64,000 nucleotides of DNA from assembly GCA_012729555.1 (NCBI GenBank), contig JAAYCX010000011.1:62001-126000 (forward strand). Direction: 5' to 3'. This document shows positions 25,089 to 33,554 of this stretch, piece by piece. This stretch comes from Acidobacteriota bacterium (GTDB lineage Bacteria; Acidobacteriota; UBA6911). The number at the start of each line of letters is the position of its first letter. The first letter of the stretch is position 1. The notes beneath the pieces were generated by a model. That model ran no database searches and was not told where the DNA came from. It saw nothing but the letters and a program-made list of their open reading frames with translations. Position numbers and translations under genes: made by a program.

Positions 25089-25558
25089 ACGACGTGGAAT
25101 CGGTCCTGAAGAAATTCCCGCGGGCGGGCAGGGACGCCCTTATTCCCATCCTGCAGGAGGTTCAGGAAAGCCAGGGGTATCTCTCCCGTGAAGCGGTGGC
25201 CCGGATCGGCAGACACCTCAGGCTGCCGGCCACGAAGATCTACGGGGTGGCGACATTCTACAACCAATTCCGGTTCCAGCCCCGCGGCAAGTACCACTTC
25301 ACCGTCTGCCGGGGGACCGCATGCCACGTCAAGGGATCCAACCGGGTGCTGGAAATGGCCGAAAAGATGCTGAAGCTCAAGGCGGGGCAGACTTCGCGCG
25401 ACCGGTTGTTCAGCCTGGAAACGGTGGCCTGCATGGGAGCGTGCGGACTCTCCCCGGTCATGAACCTCAACGGCGAGTTTTACGCGAAGGTCACCCCCCA
25501 GAAGCTGGTCAAAATCATCCAGGAATGCAGAGAAACGGAGTCCAAAAATGAGTCTTAA
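25085..25558 (+). CDS. hndA: HndA/NuoE-like [2Fe-2S] subunit of hydrogenase complex 2
   Basis: A 157-residue NuoE-like protein with the family helix motif IYGVATFYNQF and four Cys in CRGTAC and CMGAC for a [2Fe-2S] cluster. It overlaps rex2 by four bases (ATGA) and the following flavoprotein gene by 11 bases, so all three are tightly coupled. It is a close paralogue of the gene at 9450 and plays the same role, electron transfer next to the flavin subunit, in the second complex. The longer upstream frame overlaps rex2 and is a shadow. Confidence 0.92.
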   Translation: MNDVESVLKKFPRAGRDALIPILQEVQESQGYLSREAVARIGRHLRLPATKIYGVATFYNQFRFQPRGKYHFTVCRGTACHVKGSNRVLEMAEKMLKLKAGQTSRDRLFSLETVACMGACGLSPVMNLNGEFYAKVTPQKLVKIIQECRETESKNES

Positions 25559-28500
25559 TTCCTTCGACAGGACGCTGGCGCCGACGGGAAAATGCTGGGT
25601 CGGTTTCCGCGAAATCTCCGAAAGCCTGCTGGGCGACCTCAAGTCGGAACCGTTCGCCGGCGCCCGGGAGGCCGGGACGCTCGAGCAGCTGCTGGCCTCG
25701 CTCCGGCGCGAGCGGGTTGCGCATCCGGTCATCTTCATCGGCGCGGGGACCTGCGGCCTGGGGGCGGGCGCGGCCCGGACCATCGCCGCGGTGAAGGAAT
25801 TCCTGGAGCGGCGGGGCAAAAAGGGGGAAGTCGTCGAGGTCGGCTGCAACGGGATGTGCTCCGACGAACCGATCGTCGACATCCAGATGCCCGGGAAATG
25901 CCGTGTCAGCTTCGGTTCGGTGACCGCCGACAGGGTCGACGCGCTGCTCGAGGCGGTAATGTTCGACGACCGGGTGCCCGGGGACCTGGCGCTCGGCCAG
26001 TACCACACCCGCGGCGCCGAGCCCTGGGACGGGGTGCGCTACCTCGAGGACCATCCCTTTCTCGCGGGCCAGGTGCGCGTGGTGCTCCCCGCGAGCGGCG
26101 TCATCGACCCCGGCGACATCAACGAGTATATCGCCCACGGGGGATACAGCTCGATCGCGCGCATCCTGCGCGGCATGACCCCGGAGGAGGTGATCGACCA
26201 GGTGCTCCGGAGCGGGCTTCGGGGGCGCGGGGGGGGCGGGTTCCTGACCGGGATGAAGTGGAAGTTCGCCCGCAGCGCGGCCGCGGACCAGAAATACCTG
26301 ATCTGCAACGCCGACGAGGGGGACCCGGGCGCCTTCATGGACCGCGCCGTATGCGAAAGCGACCCGCACCGGCTCCTCGAAGGGATGCTGATCGCGGCCT
26401 ACGCCATCGGGGCGACCAAAGCCTACGTCTACATCCGGGCGGAATACCCGCTGGCGATCCAGCGCCTCAACGAGGCGTTCGCGCAGGCGGAGGGGGCCGG
26501 GCTGATCGGCTCCAACATCCTCGACAGCGGCGTCGACCTTTCGATCCGGCTCAAGATGGGGGCCGGGGCGTTCGTTTGCGGAGAGGAGACGGCCCTGATC
26601 CACTCCATCGAGGGCAGGCGCGGGATGCCGCGCCCCCGGCCCCCTTTCCCCGCCGTGCAGGGGCTGTTCGGGAAGCCCACGGTGATCAACAACGTCGAGA
26701 CCCTCAGCAACCTCCCCGTCATCATGGACCGGGGGGCGGACTGGTACGCGGGGATGGGGACCAAGGGGAGCAAGGGGACCAAGGTGTTCGCCCTCTCCGG
26801 GATGGTGCGGCGGACGGGCCTGGTCGAGGTCCCCATGGGGACGACGCTGCGAGAGGTGGTGTACACCATCGGCGGAGGCATCCCGAACCGGAAGCGGTGC
26901 AAGGCGGTGCAGATCGGCGGGCCCTCGGGGGGATGCGTTCCCGAGGCCCATCTCGACCTGCGCACCGATTACGAGGAACTGAAGGCCTTCGGCACCATCA
27001 TGGGGTCGGGCGGGCTCGTCGTCGTCGACGAGTCCACCTGCATGGTCGATTTCGCCAAGTACTTCATGGAATTCATCCAGTCCGAGAGCTGCGGCAAGTG
27101 CATCCCCTGCCGCGAGGGGACGCGGCGGATGCTGGAGATCCTCGAGGCGGTGACGCGCCCGCGCCACAAGGAGAGCGACCTCGACCCCCTGCTGAGGGTG
27201 CAGGGCATCATGCAGCTGAAGCGGCTGGCCGAGACCATCAAGACGACCAGCCTGTGCGGGCTGGGGCAGAGCGCGCCGAACCCGGTCCTGTCGACGCTCG
27301 AGTGGTTCCGCGACGAGTACGAGGCGCATATGTTCGAGCGCCGCTGCCCGGCCGGGTCGTGCAAGGAACTGGTCGGTGCCCCCTGCCAGAGCGGGTGTCC
27401 CGTCGGGACCGAAGTCTGGCGCTACGTGGCGCACATCGCCCGCGGCGAATACCAGGAGGCCTACCGCGTCATCCGGGCGTCCAACCCCTTCCCGTCGGCC
27501 TGCGCGCGGGTGTGCCACCACCCCTGCGAGTCGGTGTGCCGCGCGGGGGCCACCGGGGGTGAACCGATCGCCATCCGGAGCCTGAAGCGCTTCGTGGTCG
27601 ACACCGTCGTCCCCGAGGCGGAGACCGCGGTGATCGTCCCGCGGGCGGACGCGGCCCGCATCGCCGTCGTCGGTGCCGGTCCCGCGGGGATGGCGGCCGC
27701 CGGCGACCTCTCGCGGATGGGGCACGAGGTGACGGTGTTCGAAAGGGAGACGCAGGCGGGCGGCATGCTCATGGCCGCGATCCCCGAATACCGGCTGCCG
27801 CGCGAAGGGCTCAAGCGCGAGATCGCCCGGCTGCTCAACCCCAATATCGAGATGCGCTACGGGCAGGCGCTGGGGCGGGACTTCACCCTGGACCGGCTGT
27901 TCGCCGACGGCTACAAGGCGGTGTTCGTGGCCACGGGCGCGCACGGCAGCAAGAAGCTGGATCTACCCGGGGAAGAGGCGGCCGGGATCGTTCCGGGCGT
28001 CCGGTTCCTGAAAGCCTACAACCTCGAGGGGAAAGCGATGGCCCGGGGGCGCGTCGGCGTCATCGGCGGGGGCAACAGCGCAATGGACGCCGCCCGGGTA
28101 GCCGTGCGGCAGCCCGGGGTGGAGAGCGTGACCGTTTTCTACCGCCGCACCCGGGAGAGCATGCCGGCCTACGCGGAGGAGATCGCGGCCGGGCTGGAGG
28201 AGGGGGTCGTGCTGGAGACACTGGTGACTCCCGTGGCCGTCGAGCGCGAGGAGGGGCGCCTTTCGGGGCTCCGGCTGCTGCGCAACGGGCTCGGGGCCCC
28301 GGACGCCTCGGGGCGGCAGAAGCCGGTACCGATCGAGGGCTCGGAGTTCGGGGTGCCGCTCGACACCCTGATCGTGGCCATCAGCGAGGAACCGGAGACG
28401 GAGGGGCTCGAGGGCCTCGGCTTCAGTTCCTGGGGCACCGTCGAGGCCCACCCCGAGACCTGGGCCACGGGCCGGGACGGGGTGTTCGCCGGGGGGGACG

Positions 28501-28814
28501 TCGTCACCGGCCCCAGCACGGTGATCGGGTCGATCGCCTCGGGCCGGAAGGCGGCGGTGATGATCGATCGCTACGTTTCCGGAAAGCTGATGAAGGTCCT
28601 CCCGAAGGTCCAGCTCCCCACGGTCTATATCCAGCCGGTCGGGGAAGTGGACGAGGAGGGGCAGGACCTGCCGCGGCTGGAGCTTCCCCTCCTTCCGGAG
28701 GCCCGGAGAAGGGGGTGTTTCGCGGAAGTGGAACTCTGCCCGACCGAAGCGCAGGCCATGGCCGAGGCGCGGCGCTGCGCCCGCTGCGATTTGGAATTCA
28801 CGCAACCGCAATGA
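25548..28814 (+). CDS. HndC/NuoF flavin subunit fused to GltD/NfnB-like FAD oxidoreductase
   Basis: A 1088-residue fusion. Residues 1-600 are HndC-like: thioredoxin-like [2Fe-2S] domain (FIGAGTCGLG; VGCNGMC), FMN/NADH motifs (GRGGGGFLTGMKW; GAGAFVCGEET) and the 4Fe-4S motif SCGKCIPC with CGLG. Where copy 1 has two ferredoxin clusters, this protein continues into a GltD-type module: Cys motifs CQSGCP and CARVCHHPCESVC, an FAD-binding GAGPAGMAAA, a second nucleotide loop GGGNSAMDAAR, and a final FAGGDVVTGPSTV. GltD and NfnB modules use NADPH, so complex 2 may handle both NADH and NADPH (inference). The C-terminus adds CARC. It overlaps hndA by 11 bases; hydA follows after 66 bases. Confidence 0.92.
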   Translation: MSLNSFDRTLAPTGKCWVGFREISESLLGDLKSEPFAGAREAGTLEQLLASLRRERVAHPVIFIGAGTCGLGAGAARTIAAVKEFLERRGKKGEVVEVGCNGMCSDEPIVDIQMPGKCRVSFGSVTADRVDALLEAVMFDDRVPGDLALGQYHTRGAEPWDGVRYLEDHPFLAGQVRVVLPASGVIDPGDINEYIAHGGYSSIARILRGMTPEEVIDQVLRSGLRGRGGGGFLTGMKWKFARSAAADQKYLICNADEGDPGAFMDRAVCESDPHRLLEGMLIAAYAIGATKAYVYIRAEYPLAIQRLNEAFAQAEGAGLIGSNILDSGVDLSIRLKMGAGAFVCGEETALIHSIEGRRGMPRPRPPFPAVQGLFGKPTVINNVETLSNLPVIMDRGADWYAGMGTKGSKGTKVFALSGMVRRTGLVEVPMGTTLREVVYTIGGGIPNRKRCKAVQIGGPSGGCVPEAHLDLRTDYEELKAFGTIMGSGGLVVVDESTCMVDFAKYFMEFIQSESCGKCIPCREGTRRMLEILEAVTRPRHKESDLDPLLRVQGIMQLKRLAETIKTTSLCGLGQSAPNPVLSTLEWFRDEYEAHMFERRCPAGSCKELVGAPCQSGCPVGTEVWRYVAHIARGEYQEAYRVIRASNPFPSACARVCHHPCESVCRAGATGGEPIAIRSLKRFVVDTVVPEAETAVIVPRADAARIAVVGAGPAGMAAAGDLSRMGHEVTVFERETQAGGMLMAAIPEYRLPREGLKREIARLLNPNIEMRYGQALGRDFTLDRLFADGYKAVFVATGAHGSKKLDLPGEEAAGIVPGVRFLKAYNLEGKAMARGRVGVIGGGNSAMDAARVAVRQPGVESVTVFYRRTRESMPAYAEEIAAGLEEGVVLETLVTPVAVEREEGRLSGLRLLRNGLGAPDASGRQKPVPIEGSEFGVPLDTLIVAISEEPETEGLEGLGFSSWGTVEAHPETWATGRDGVFAGGDVVTGPSTVIGSIASGRKAAVMIDRYVSGKLMKVLPKVQLPTVYIQPVGEVDEEGQDLPRLELPLLPEARRRGCFAEVELCPTEAQAMAEARRCARCDLEFTQPQ

Positions 28815-28880
28815 CCGAAAGGACGGACGGGGCCCAGGGAACCGGTTGTACTGACAGGACGCATGGATTGAGGTGAACCG

Positions 28881-30596
28881 ATGATCGAGATGCAAGTGGA
28901 TGGCAGGACTATCGAAGCCAGCGAGGGGGAGACCATTCTCTCCGCCCTCAAACGGGAAGGGATCCAGGTCCCGACGCTCTGCCACATGGAGGGGCTGCCG
29001 CCCAGCGGCGCCTGCCGGATGTGTGTCGTGGAGATGGAAGGCGCGCCCGGGCTGATCCCCTCCTGCTCCTACCCCGTGGCCCCGGGAATGAAGCTCCAGA
29101 CCCGTTCGCTCAAGGTGCTCGAGGCGCGCAAGACGATCGTGGAACTCCTGCTCGGCAACCACCCCGACGACTGCCTCTACTGCGCCCGGAGCGGAAAGTG
29201 CGACCTGCAGCAGCTGGCCCAGACCATGGGGGTCCGTCAGCGGTCGTTCCGGGGGAAGAAGAACACGATGGAGCGGGACGTTTCCGGGCCGATCGTCAGG
29301 GACCCGGAAAAATGCATCCTGTGCGGGCGCTGCGTGCGCGTCTGCGAGGAGGTGCAGGGGATCGGGGCGATCGAATTCGTGGGGCGGGGGTGCCGCTCCT
29401 ATATCGGCACCGCGTTCGACCAGGGCCTCAACGTCTCCGCCTGCGTCAATTGCGGGCAGTGCATCATCGCCTGCCCGACGGGCGCCCTGTCGGAGCGCTC
29501 CAGCCTGGGCGAGGTCATCGCCGCCCTGGCCGACCCGGACAGGATGGTGGTCGTCCAGCACGCCCCCGCGGTCAGCGTGAGCCTGGCCGAGGAATTCGGG
29601 GTCGAACCGGGGCAGGACGTCGACGGCAAGATGGTGGCGGCGCTCCGCCGCGTGGGGTTCGACCGCGTGTTCGATACCTCCTTTGCGGCCGACCTGACCA
29701 TCATGGAGGAAGCGTCGGAACTGGCCCGGCGGGTCGCGGACGGCGGCGTGCTGCCGATGTTCACCAGCTGTTCGCCGGGATGGATCAAGTTCGTGGAACA
29801 GTTCTATCCCGACCTGATCCCGAACCTGTCCACGTGCAAGAGCCCGCAGCAGATGATGGGGGCCATCATCAAGAGCTATTTCGCCGAACGCGAGAAGATC
29901 GACCCCGCCCGCATCGTGAGCGTCTCGATCATGCCCTGCACGGCCAAGAAATTCGAGTGCGGCCGGCCCGAAATGGCGCCCGGCTACGTCCCCGACGTCG
30001 ATTACGTGCTGACCACGCGGGAGGCGGCGCAGCTGCTGCGCATGTTCGGGGTCGACCTGATGGCGATGAGAGCGCAGTCGGCCGACACCCCCTTCGGCGA
30101 GCGGTCGACGGCGGGGAAGATTTTCGGCGCCAGCGGCGGTGTGATGGAGGCGGCGGTCCGCACGGCCCACTTCCTCCTCACCGGAAAGGAGCCGGCCCGG
30201 CTGGAGGTGCAGCCGCTGCGCGGCATGAAGGGGGCCAAGGAGATCCGGGCCAAAATCGGCGGCCTGGAGGTCGGGGCCGCCGTCGTCAGCGGGCTGGGGA
30301 ACGCGCGCCGGCTGCTGGAGGAGATCCGGGCGGGGAGGAAGGACCTGCACTTCGTCGAGTTCATGACCTGCCCCGGGGGGTGCATCAACGGCGGCGGCCA
30401 GCCGATCGGGTCCGACCCGGACGCGGCGCGCGCGCGGATGCAGGCGCTGTACCGGATCGACCAGAGCGAATCCGGGCGCGTCAGCCACAAGAACACGCAG
30501 GTCGCGAGGCTCTACGAGGAGTTCCTGGGCAAGCCGCTCGGGAAGAAAAGCCACCAACTCCTCCATACACAATACAACGCCAGGGATATACTATAG
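28881..30596 (+). CDS. hydA: [FeFe] hydrogenase catalytic subunit, HydA/HndD type (complex 2)
   Basis: A 571-residue group A [FeFe] hydrogenase with the same domain order as copy 1: 2Fe-2S domain, His-ligated 4Fe-4S (HPDDCLYC..C), two ferredoxin clusters (CILCGRCVRVC; CVNCGQCIIAC) and the H-cluster domain. L2 is MPCTAKKFE (C353) and L3 is EFMTCPGGCINGGGQP. L1 reads TSCSPGW: position 297 is Cys but 298, 55 residues before the L2 Cys, is Ser, where many enzymes have the second Cys. GAGGTGA precedes the ATG. It is 66 bases after the flavin fusion gene and 64 bases before a receiver. Cytoplasmic; partner of the proteins encoded just upstream. Confidence 0.94.
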   Translation: MIEMQVDGRTIEASEGETILSALKREGIQVPTLCHMEGLPPSGACRMCVVEMEGAPGLIPSCSYPVAPGMKLQTRSLKVLEARKTIVELLLGNHPDDCLYCARSGKCDLQQLAQTMGVRQRSFRGKKNTMERDVSGPIVRDPEKCILCGRCVRVCEEVQGIGAIEFVGRGCRSYIGTAFDQGLNVSACVNCGQCIIACPTGALSERSSLGEVIAALADPDRMVVVQHAPAVSVSLAEEFGVEPGQDVDGKMVAALRRVGFDRVFDTSFAADLTIMEEASELARRVADGGVLPMFTSCSPGWIKFVEQFYPDLIPNLSTCKSPQQMMGAIIKSYFAEREKIDPARIVSVSIMPCTAKKFECGRPEMAPGYVPDVDYVLTTREAAQLLRMFGVDLMAMRAQSADTPFGERSTAGKIFGASGGVMEAAVRTAHFLLTGKEPARLEVQPLRGMKGAKEIRAKIGGLEVGAAVVSGLGNARRLLEEIRAGRKDLHFVEFMTCPGGCINGGGQPIGSDPDAARARMQALYRIDQSESGRVSHKNTQVARLYEEFLGKPLGKKSHQLLHTQYNARDIL

Positions 30597-30660
30597 AGCT
30601 TCCGCGCGACGGGTGCGGGACCGGGAGCCCCGGAGATGCCGGGCAAGGGAGAGGACGAGA

Positions 30661-31077
30661 GTGAAAAAGAAGATACTGGTCGTGGACGATGATTTCGATC
30701 TCCTCGAACAAATGACGGTGATCCTGACGGCCGCGGGATACGAAGTCGCGGGCGCGGAGGGGCGCGCGGCGGCCGAGGAGAAGCTGCTCGGGTTCAAGCC
30801 GGACCTGGCCATCCTCGATCTGATGATGGAGGAGAAGGATTCCGGCTTCGTGCTCAGCCACCAGATTCACAACCTGTACCCCGGCACGCCCCTCATCCTG
30901 CTGACGGCCGTCGCCGGGGCCACGGGGCTGTCCTTCTCGGCGCTCTACCCGGAGGCGCAGTCGTGGATCAAGGTGGACCGGATCCTGGACAAGCCGGTGC
31001 GGCCGGAGCAGTTGAGGTCGGAGGTGCGCCGGCTGCTGCGGGAACCCGCCGCCGACGCGGCGGGCGGCCACACATAG
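30661..31077 (+). CDS. Single-domain response regulator
   Basis: A 138-residue receiver starting with GTG at 30661 (GAGAGGA upstream); the ORF-leading region before that lacks a start signal. Acidic pocket VVDDDF, phosphoacceptor Asp in ILDLMME, Lys in ILDKP. It shares the MMEEKDSGF insertion with the other three single receivers. It sits between hydA2 and hydS2, the opposite arrangement to module 1, where the equivalent receiver stands before hndA. No output domain. Likely substrate of HydS2 (inference). Confidence 0.88.
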   Translation: MKKKILVVDDDFDLLEQMTVILTAAGYEVAGAEGRAAAEEKLLGFKPDLAILDLMMEEKDSGFVLSHQIHNLYPGTPLILLTAVAGATGLSFSALYPEAQSWIKVDRILDKPVRPEQLRSEVRRLLREPAADAAGGHT

Positions 31078-31126
31078 AGCGGGCGCCCGCCCCGCGGCGG
31101 GCAGGCCGGAACCTGGGGGAACCGAC

Positions 31127-33124
31127 ATGCAGGCGGCTTGTTTCGTACAGACGATCAGGGAGCGCTGCCGCGTATGTTACACGTGCGTGCGCGAGTGCCC
31201 CGCCAAAGCCATCGGCATCTCCGACGGCCAGGCCCGCGTGATCCCCGAACGCTGCATAGGGTGCGGCAACTGCGCCCGGGTGTGCAGCCAGGGGGCCAAG
31301 CAGGTGCTCGACGGGACCCGTGACGTGGCCGAGCTGCTCGGAAGCCACGGCGCGGTGGCCGCCGTCATCGCCCCCAGTTTCGCCGCCGAGTTCGAGGAAT
31401 GCCCCCCCGAGGCCGTCGTCGGGATGGTGCGCGCCCTGGGCTTCCGCCACGTTCACGAGGTCGGGTTCGGCGCCGATCTCGTGGCCCGGGGATACCGGGA
31501 GCTGCTCGAGAGTTCCCCCGGCAACCGCTACATCGCCTCCACCTGCCCGGCGCTGGTCGGGTACGTCGAAAGGTACTATCCCGACCTGGTCCCCAGGCTG
31601 GCACCCATCGTCTCCCCGATGGTGGCGACCGCGCGCGTGCTCCGGACTCTCTACGGCCCCGGGGTCCCGGTCGTGTTCATCGGGCCCTGCATCGCCAAGA
31701 AGGGGGAGGCGGCCGGGCAGGAGGTGGAGGGCGAGGTCGCCGCGGTGCTGACGTTCGCCGAGTTCCGCCAGATGCTCTCGAGCGCCGGGATCACGCCCGG
31801 CGCGGTGGCTCCGGGGGATTTCGATCCCCCCTGGAGCGGTCCCGGGGGCCTTTTCCCCATCAGCCGGGGATTGCTGCAGGCGGCCGATATCCGGGAAGAC
31901 CTGATGCAGGGCGAGATCATGGCCACCGACGGGCGGACCAATTTCGTCGAAGCGATCCAGGCGGCCGAATCCAACAGCCTGGACGTGCGCCTGCTCGAGG
32001 TCCTCTGCTGCAACGGCTGCATCATGGGGGCGGGCATGACGGTCGACACCACCCTGTTCTGGCGCCGGAACCTGGTGGGCCGGTACGTCAAGAACCGCTG
32101 GCGGGGGGAGCGGCAGGATCGGTGGGAGTCCGACATGGAGCGCTTCGGCGACGTCGACCTCGCGCGCAGGTTCACCCCCTACGACCAGCGCATCGCGCAG
32201 CCCTCACGGGAGGAGGTGACGGCCATCCTCGCGCGCATGGGGAAGCTCAGGCCGGAGGACGAACTCAACTGCGGCGCGTGCGGCTACGACACCTGCGTCG
32301 AGCACGCCATCGCCATCCACCGGCACCTGGCCGAAACCGAGATGTGCCTGCCGTACACCATCGAGAAGCTCCGGGACACCAACCAGCAGCTCGAGGAGTC
32401 CCACGAGCAGCTGGTCAGCACGCAGGAAGCGCTGATGCACTCCGAAAGGCTCGCCAGTATGGGGCAGCTGGCCGCCGGGGTGGCCCACGAGGTCAACAAC
32501 CCTCTCGGCATCGTCCTGATGCACGCCCACATGCTGCTCGAGGAGGCCGGGGAGAAGACGGAGTGGAAGGAAGACCTCGACATGATCGCGGAGCAGGCGG
32601 ACCGCTGCAAGAAGATCGTGATGCGGCTGCTCCACTTCGCCCGCCAGAACAAGGCGGTCCTGCGGACGGTGGACCTCGGCGAACTGCTGCGGCACGCGGT
32701 CAAGGCCTACCCCTTTCCCGCCCATATCCAGGCGCGGGTGGAGACCCCGATCGAGGACCCCGTGGTCGACCTCGACCCCGACCAGATCAACCAGGTCCTG
32801 ACCAACCTGTTCGGCAACGCCTGCGACGCGATGCCGGACGGCGGGGCCGTCCTGGTGACCGCCGAAGGGGACGCGGACGGGGTCCGCTTCTCCGTCGCCG
32901 ACACCGGCATCGGGGTGCCGAAGGACAACCAGTCCAAGATCTTCGAGCCCTTCTTCACCACCAAGCAGATCGGGAAGGGGACCGGGCTGGGGCTTGCCGT
33001 TACCTACGGAATTGTTAAGATGCACAGGGGGGACATCACCATGGTGTCCAACAGCGACCCGTCGGCGGGGCCGACGGGGACTCAATTCACGGTCAGGCTT
33101 CCGCGCAGGTCGCGGGACGAATAG
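31127..33124 (+). CDS. hydS: H-cluster-domain sensor histidine kinase (HydS, group C [FeFe] type), copy 2
   Basis: A 665-residue paralogue of the kinase at 13639. The ferredoxin Cys are 14, 17, 20, 24 and 43, 46, 49, 53. The H-cluster-like signatures are STCP (C140; Thr where catalytic enzymes have the relay Cys), GPCIAKK (C188) and VLCCNGCIMGAG (C294, C295, C298). The Fe-S domain NCGACGYDTC follows, then a helical linker (NQQLEESHEQLVSTQEAL), HisKA with H454 (AHEVNNPLG) and a HATPase (DTGIGV, GTGLGL). It is soluble, so it should sense in the cytoplasm. It lies between two receivers, 49 bases after the first and 30 before the second. The proposed ligand is H2; redox sensing is an alternative. 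Confidence 0.9.
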   Translation: MQAACFVQTIRERCRVCYTCVRECPAKAIGISDGQARVIPERCIGCGNCARVCSQGAKQVLDGTRDVAELLGSHGAVAAVIAPSFAAEFEECPPEAVVGMVRALGFRHVHEVGFGADLVARGYRELLESSPGNRYIASTCPALVGYVERYYPDLVPRLAPIVSPMVATARVLRTLYGPGVPVVFIGPCIAKKGEAAGQEVEGEVAAVLTFAEFRQMLSSAGITPGAVAPGDFDPPWSGPGGLFPISRGLLQAADIREDLMQGEIMATDGRTNFVEAIQAAESNSLDVRLLEVLCCNGCIMGAGMTVDTTLFWRRNLVGRYVKNRWRGERQDRWESDMERFGDVDLARRFTPYDQRIAQPSREEVTAILARMGKLRPEDELNCGACGYDTCVEHAIAIHRHLAETEMCLPYTIEKLRDTNQQLEESHEQLVSTQEALMHSERLASMGQLAAGVAHEVNNPLGIVLMHAHMLLEEAGEKTEWKEDLDMIAEQADRCKKIVMRLLHFARQNKAVLRTVDLGELLRHAVKAYPFPAHIQARVETPIEDPVVDLDPDQINQVLTNLFGNACDAMPDGGAVLVTAEGDADGVRFSVADTGIGVPKDNQSKIFEPFFTTKQIGKGTGLGLAVTYGIVKMHRGDITMVSNSDPSAGPTGTQFTVRLPRRSRDE

Positions 33125-33154
33125 GCCGGGCGTGGTTCTCGAAAGGAGACTGCA

Positions 33155-33538
33155 ATGGCTCACATTCTGCTGGTCGACGACGACCAGGACATAATCGAGA
33201 TGAATCGGACGGCGCTCTCCCAGCGGGGGCACAGGATCACGGCCGCGTTTTCGGCCGCCGAGGCGAAAAAGGCCGCCGAGGCGGACGCGCCGGAACTGGC
33301 GGTGCTGGATGTCATGATGGAGGAAAAGACGGTTGGTTTCGAGCTGGCGCGCCAGCTCCATGCTCTCTATCCCGCGATGAAACTGGTCATGCTGACGGGC
33401 ATCAGCAAGGAGATGGACCTGAGATTCAGCTTCGGGCCCGACGAGACCTGGCTGCCGGTGAGCAAGTTCCTGGAAAAGCCGATCAATCCCCGCATCCTGG
33501 CCGACGAGGTCGACGGTCTCCTGAAAGAGACTGCATAA
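33155..33538 (+). CDS. Single-domain response regulator
   Basis: A 127-residue receiver after hydS2, matching the position of the 15630 receiver after hydS1. Acidic pocket LVDDDQD, phosphoacceptor Asp in VLDVMME, Lys in FLEKP. It carries the shared loop as MMEEKTVGF. There is no output domain. GAAAGGAG lies before the ATG. Confidence 0.88.
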   Translation: MAHILLVDDDQDIIEMNRTALSQRGHRITAAFSAAEAKKAAEADAPELAVLDVMMEEKTVGFELARQLHALYPAMKLVMLTGISKEMDLRFSFGPDETWLPVSKFLEKPINPRILADEVDGLLKETA

Positions 33539-33554
33539 CGGAAGGACGCCGGCA

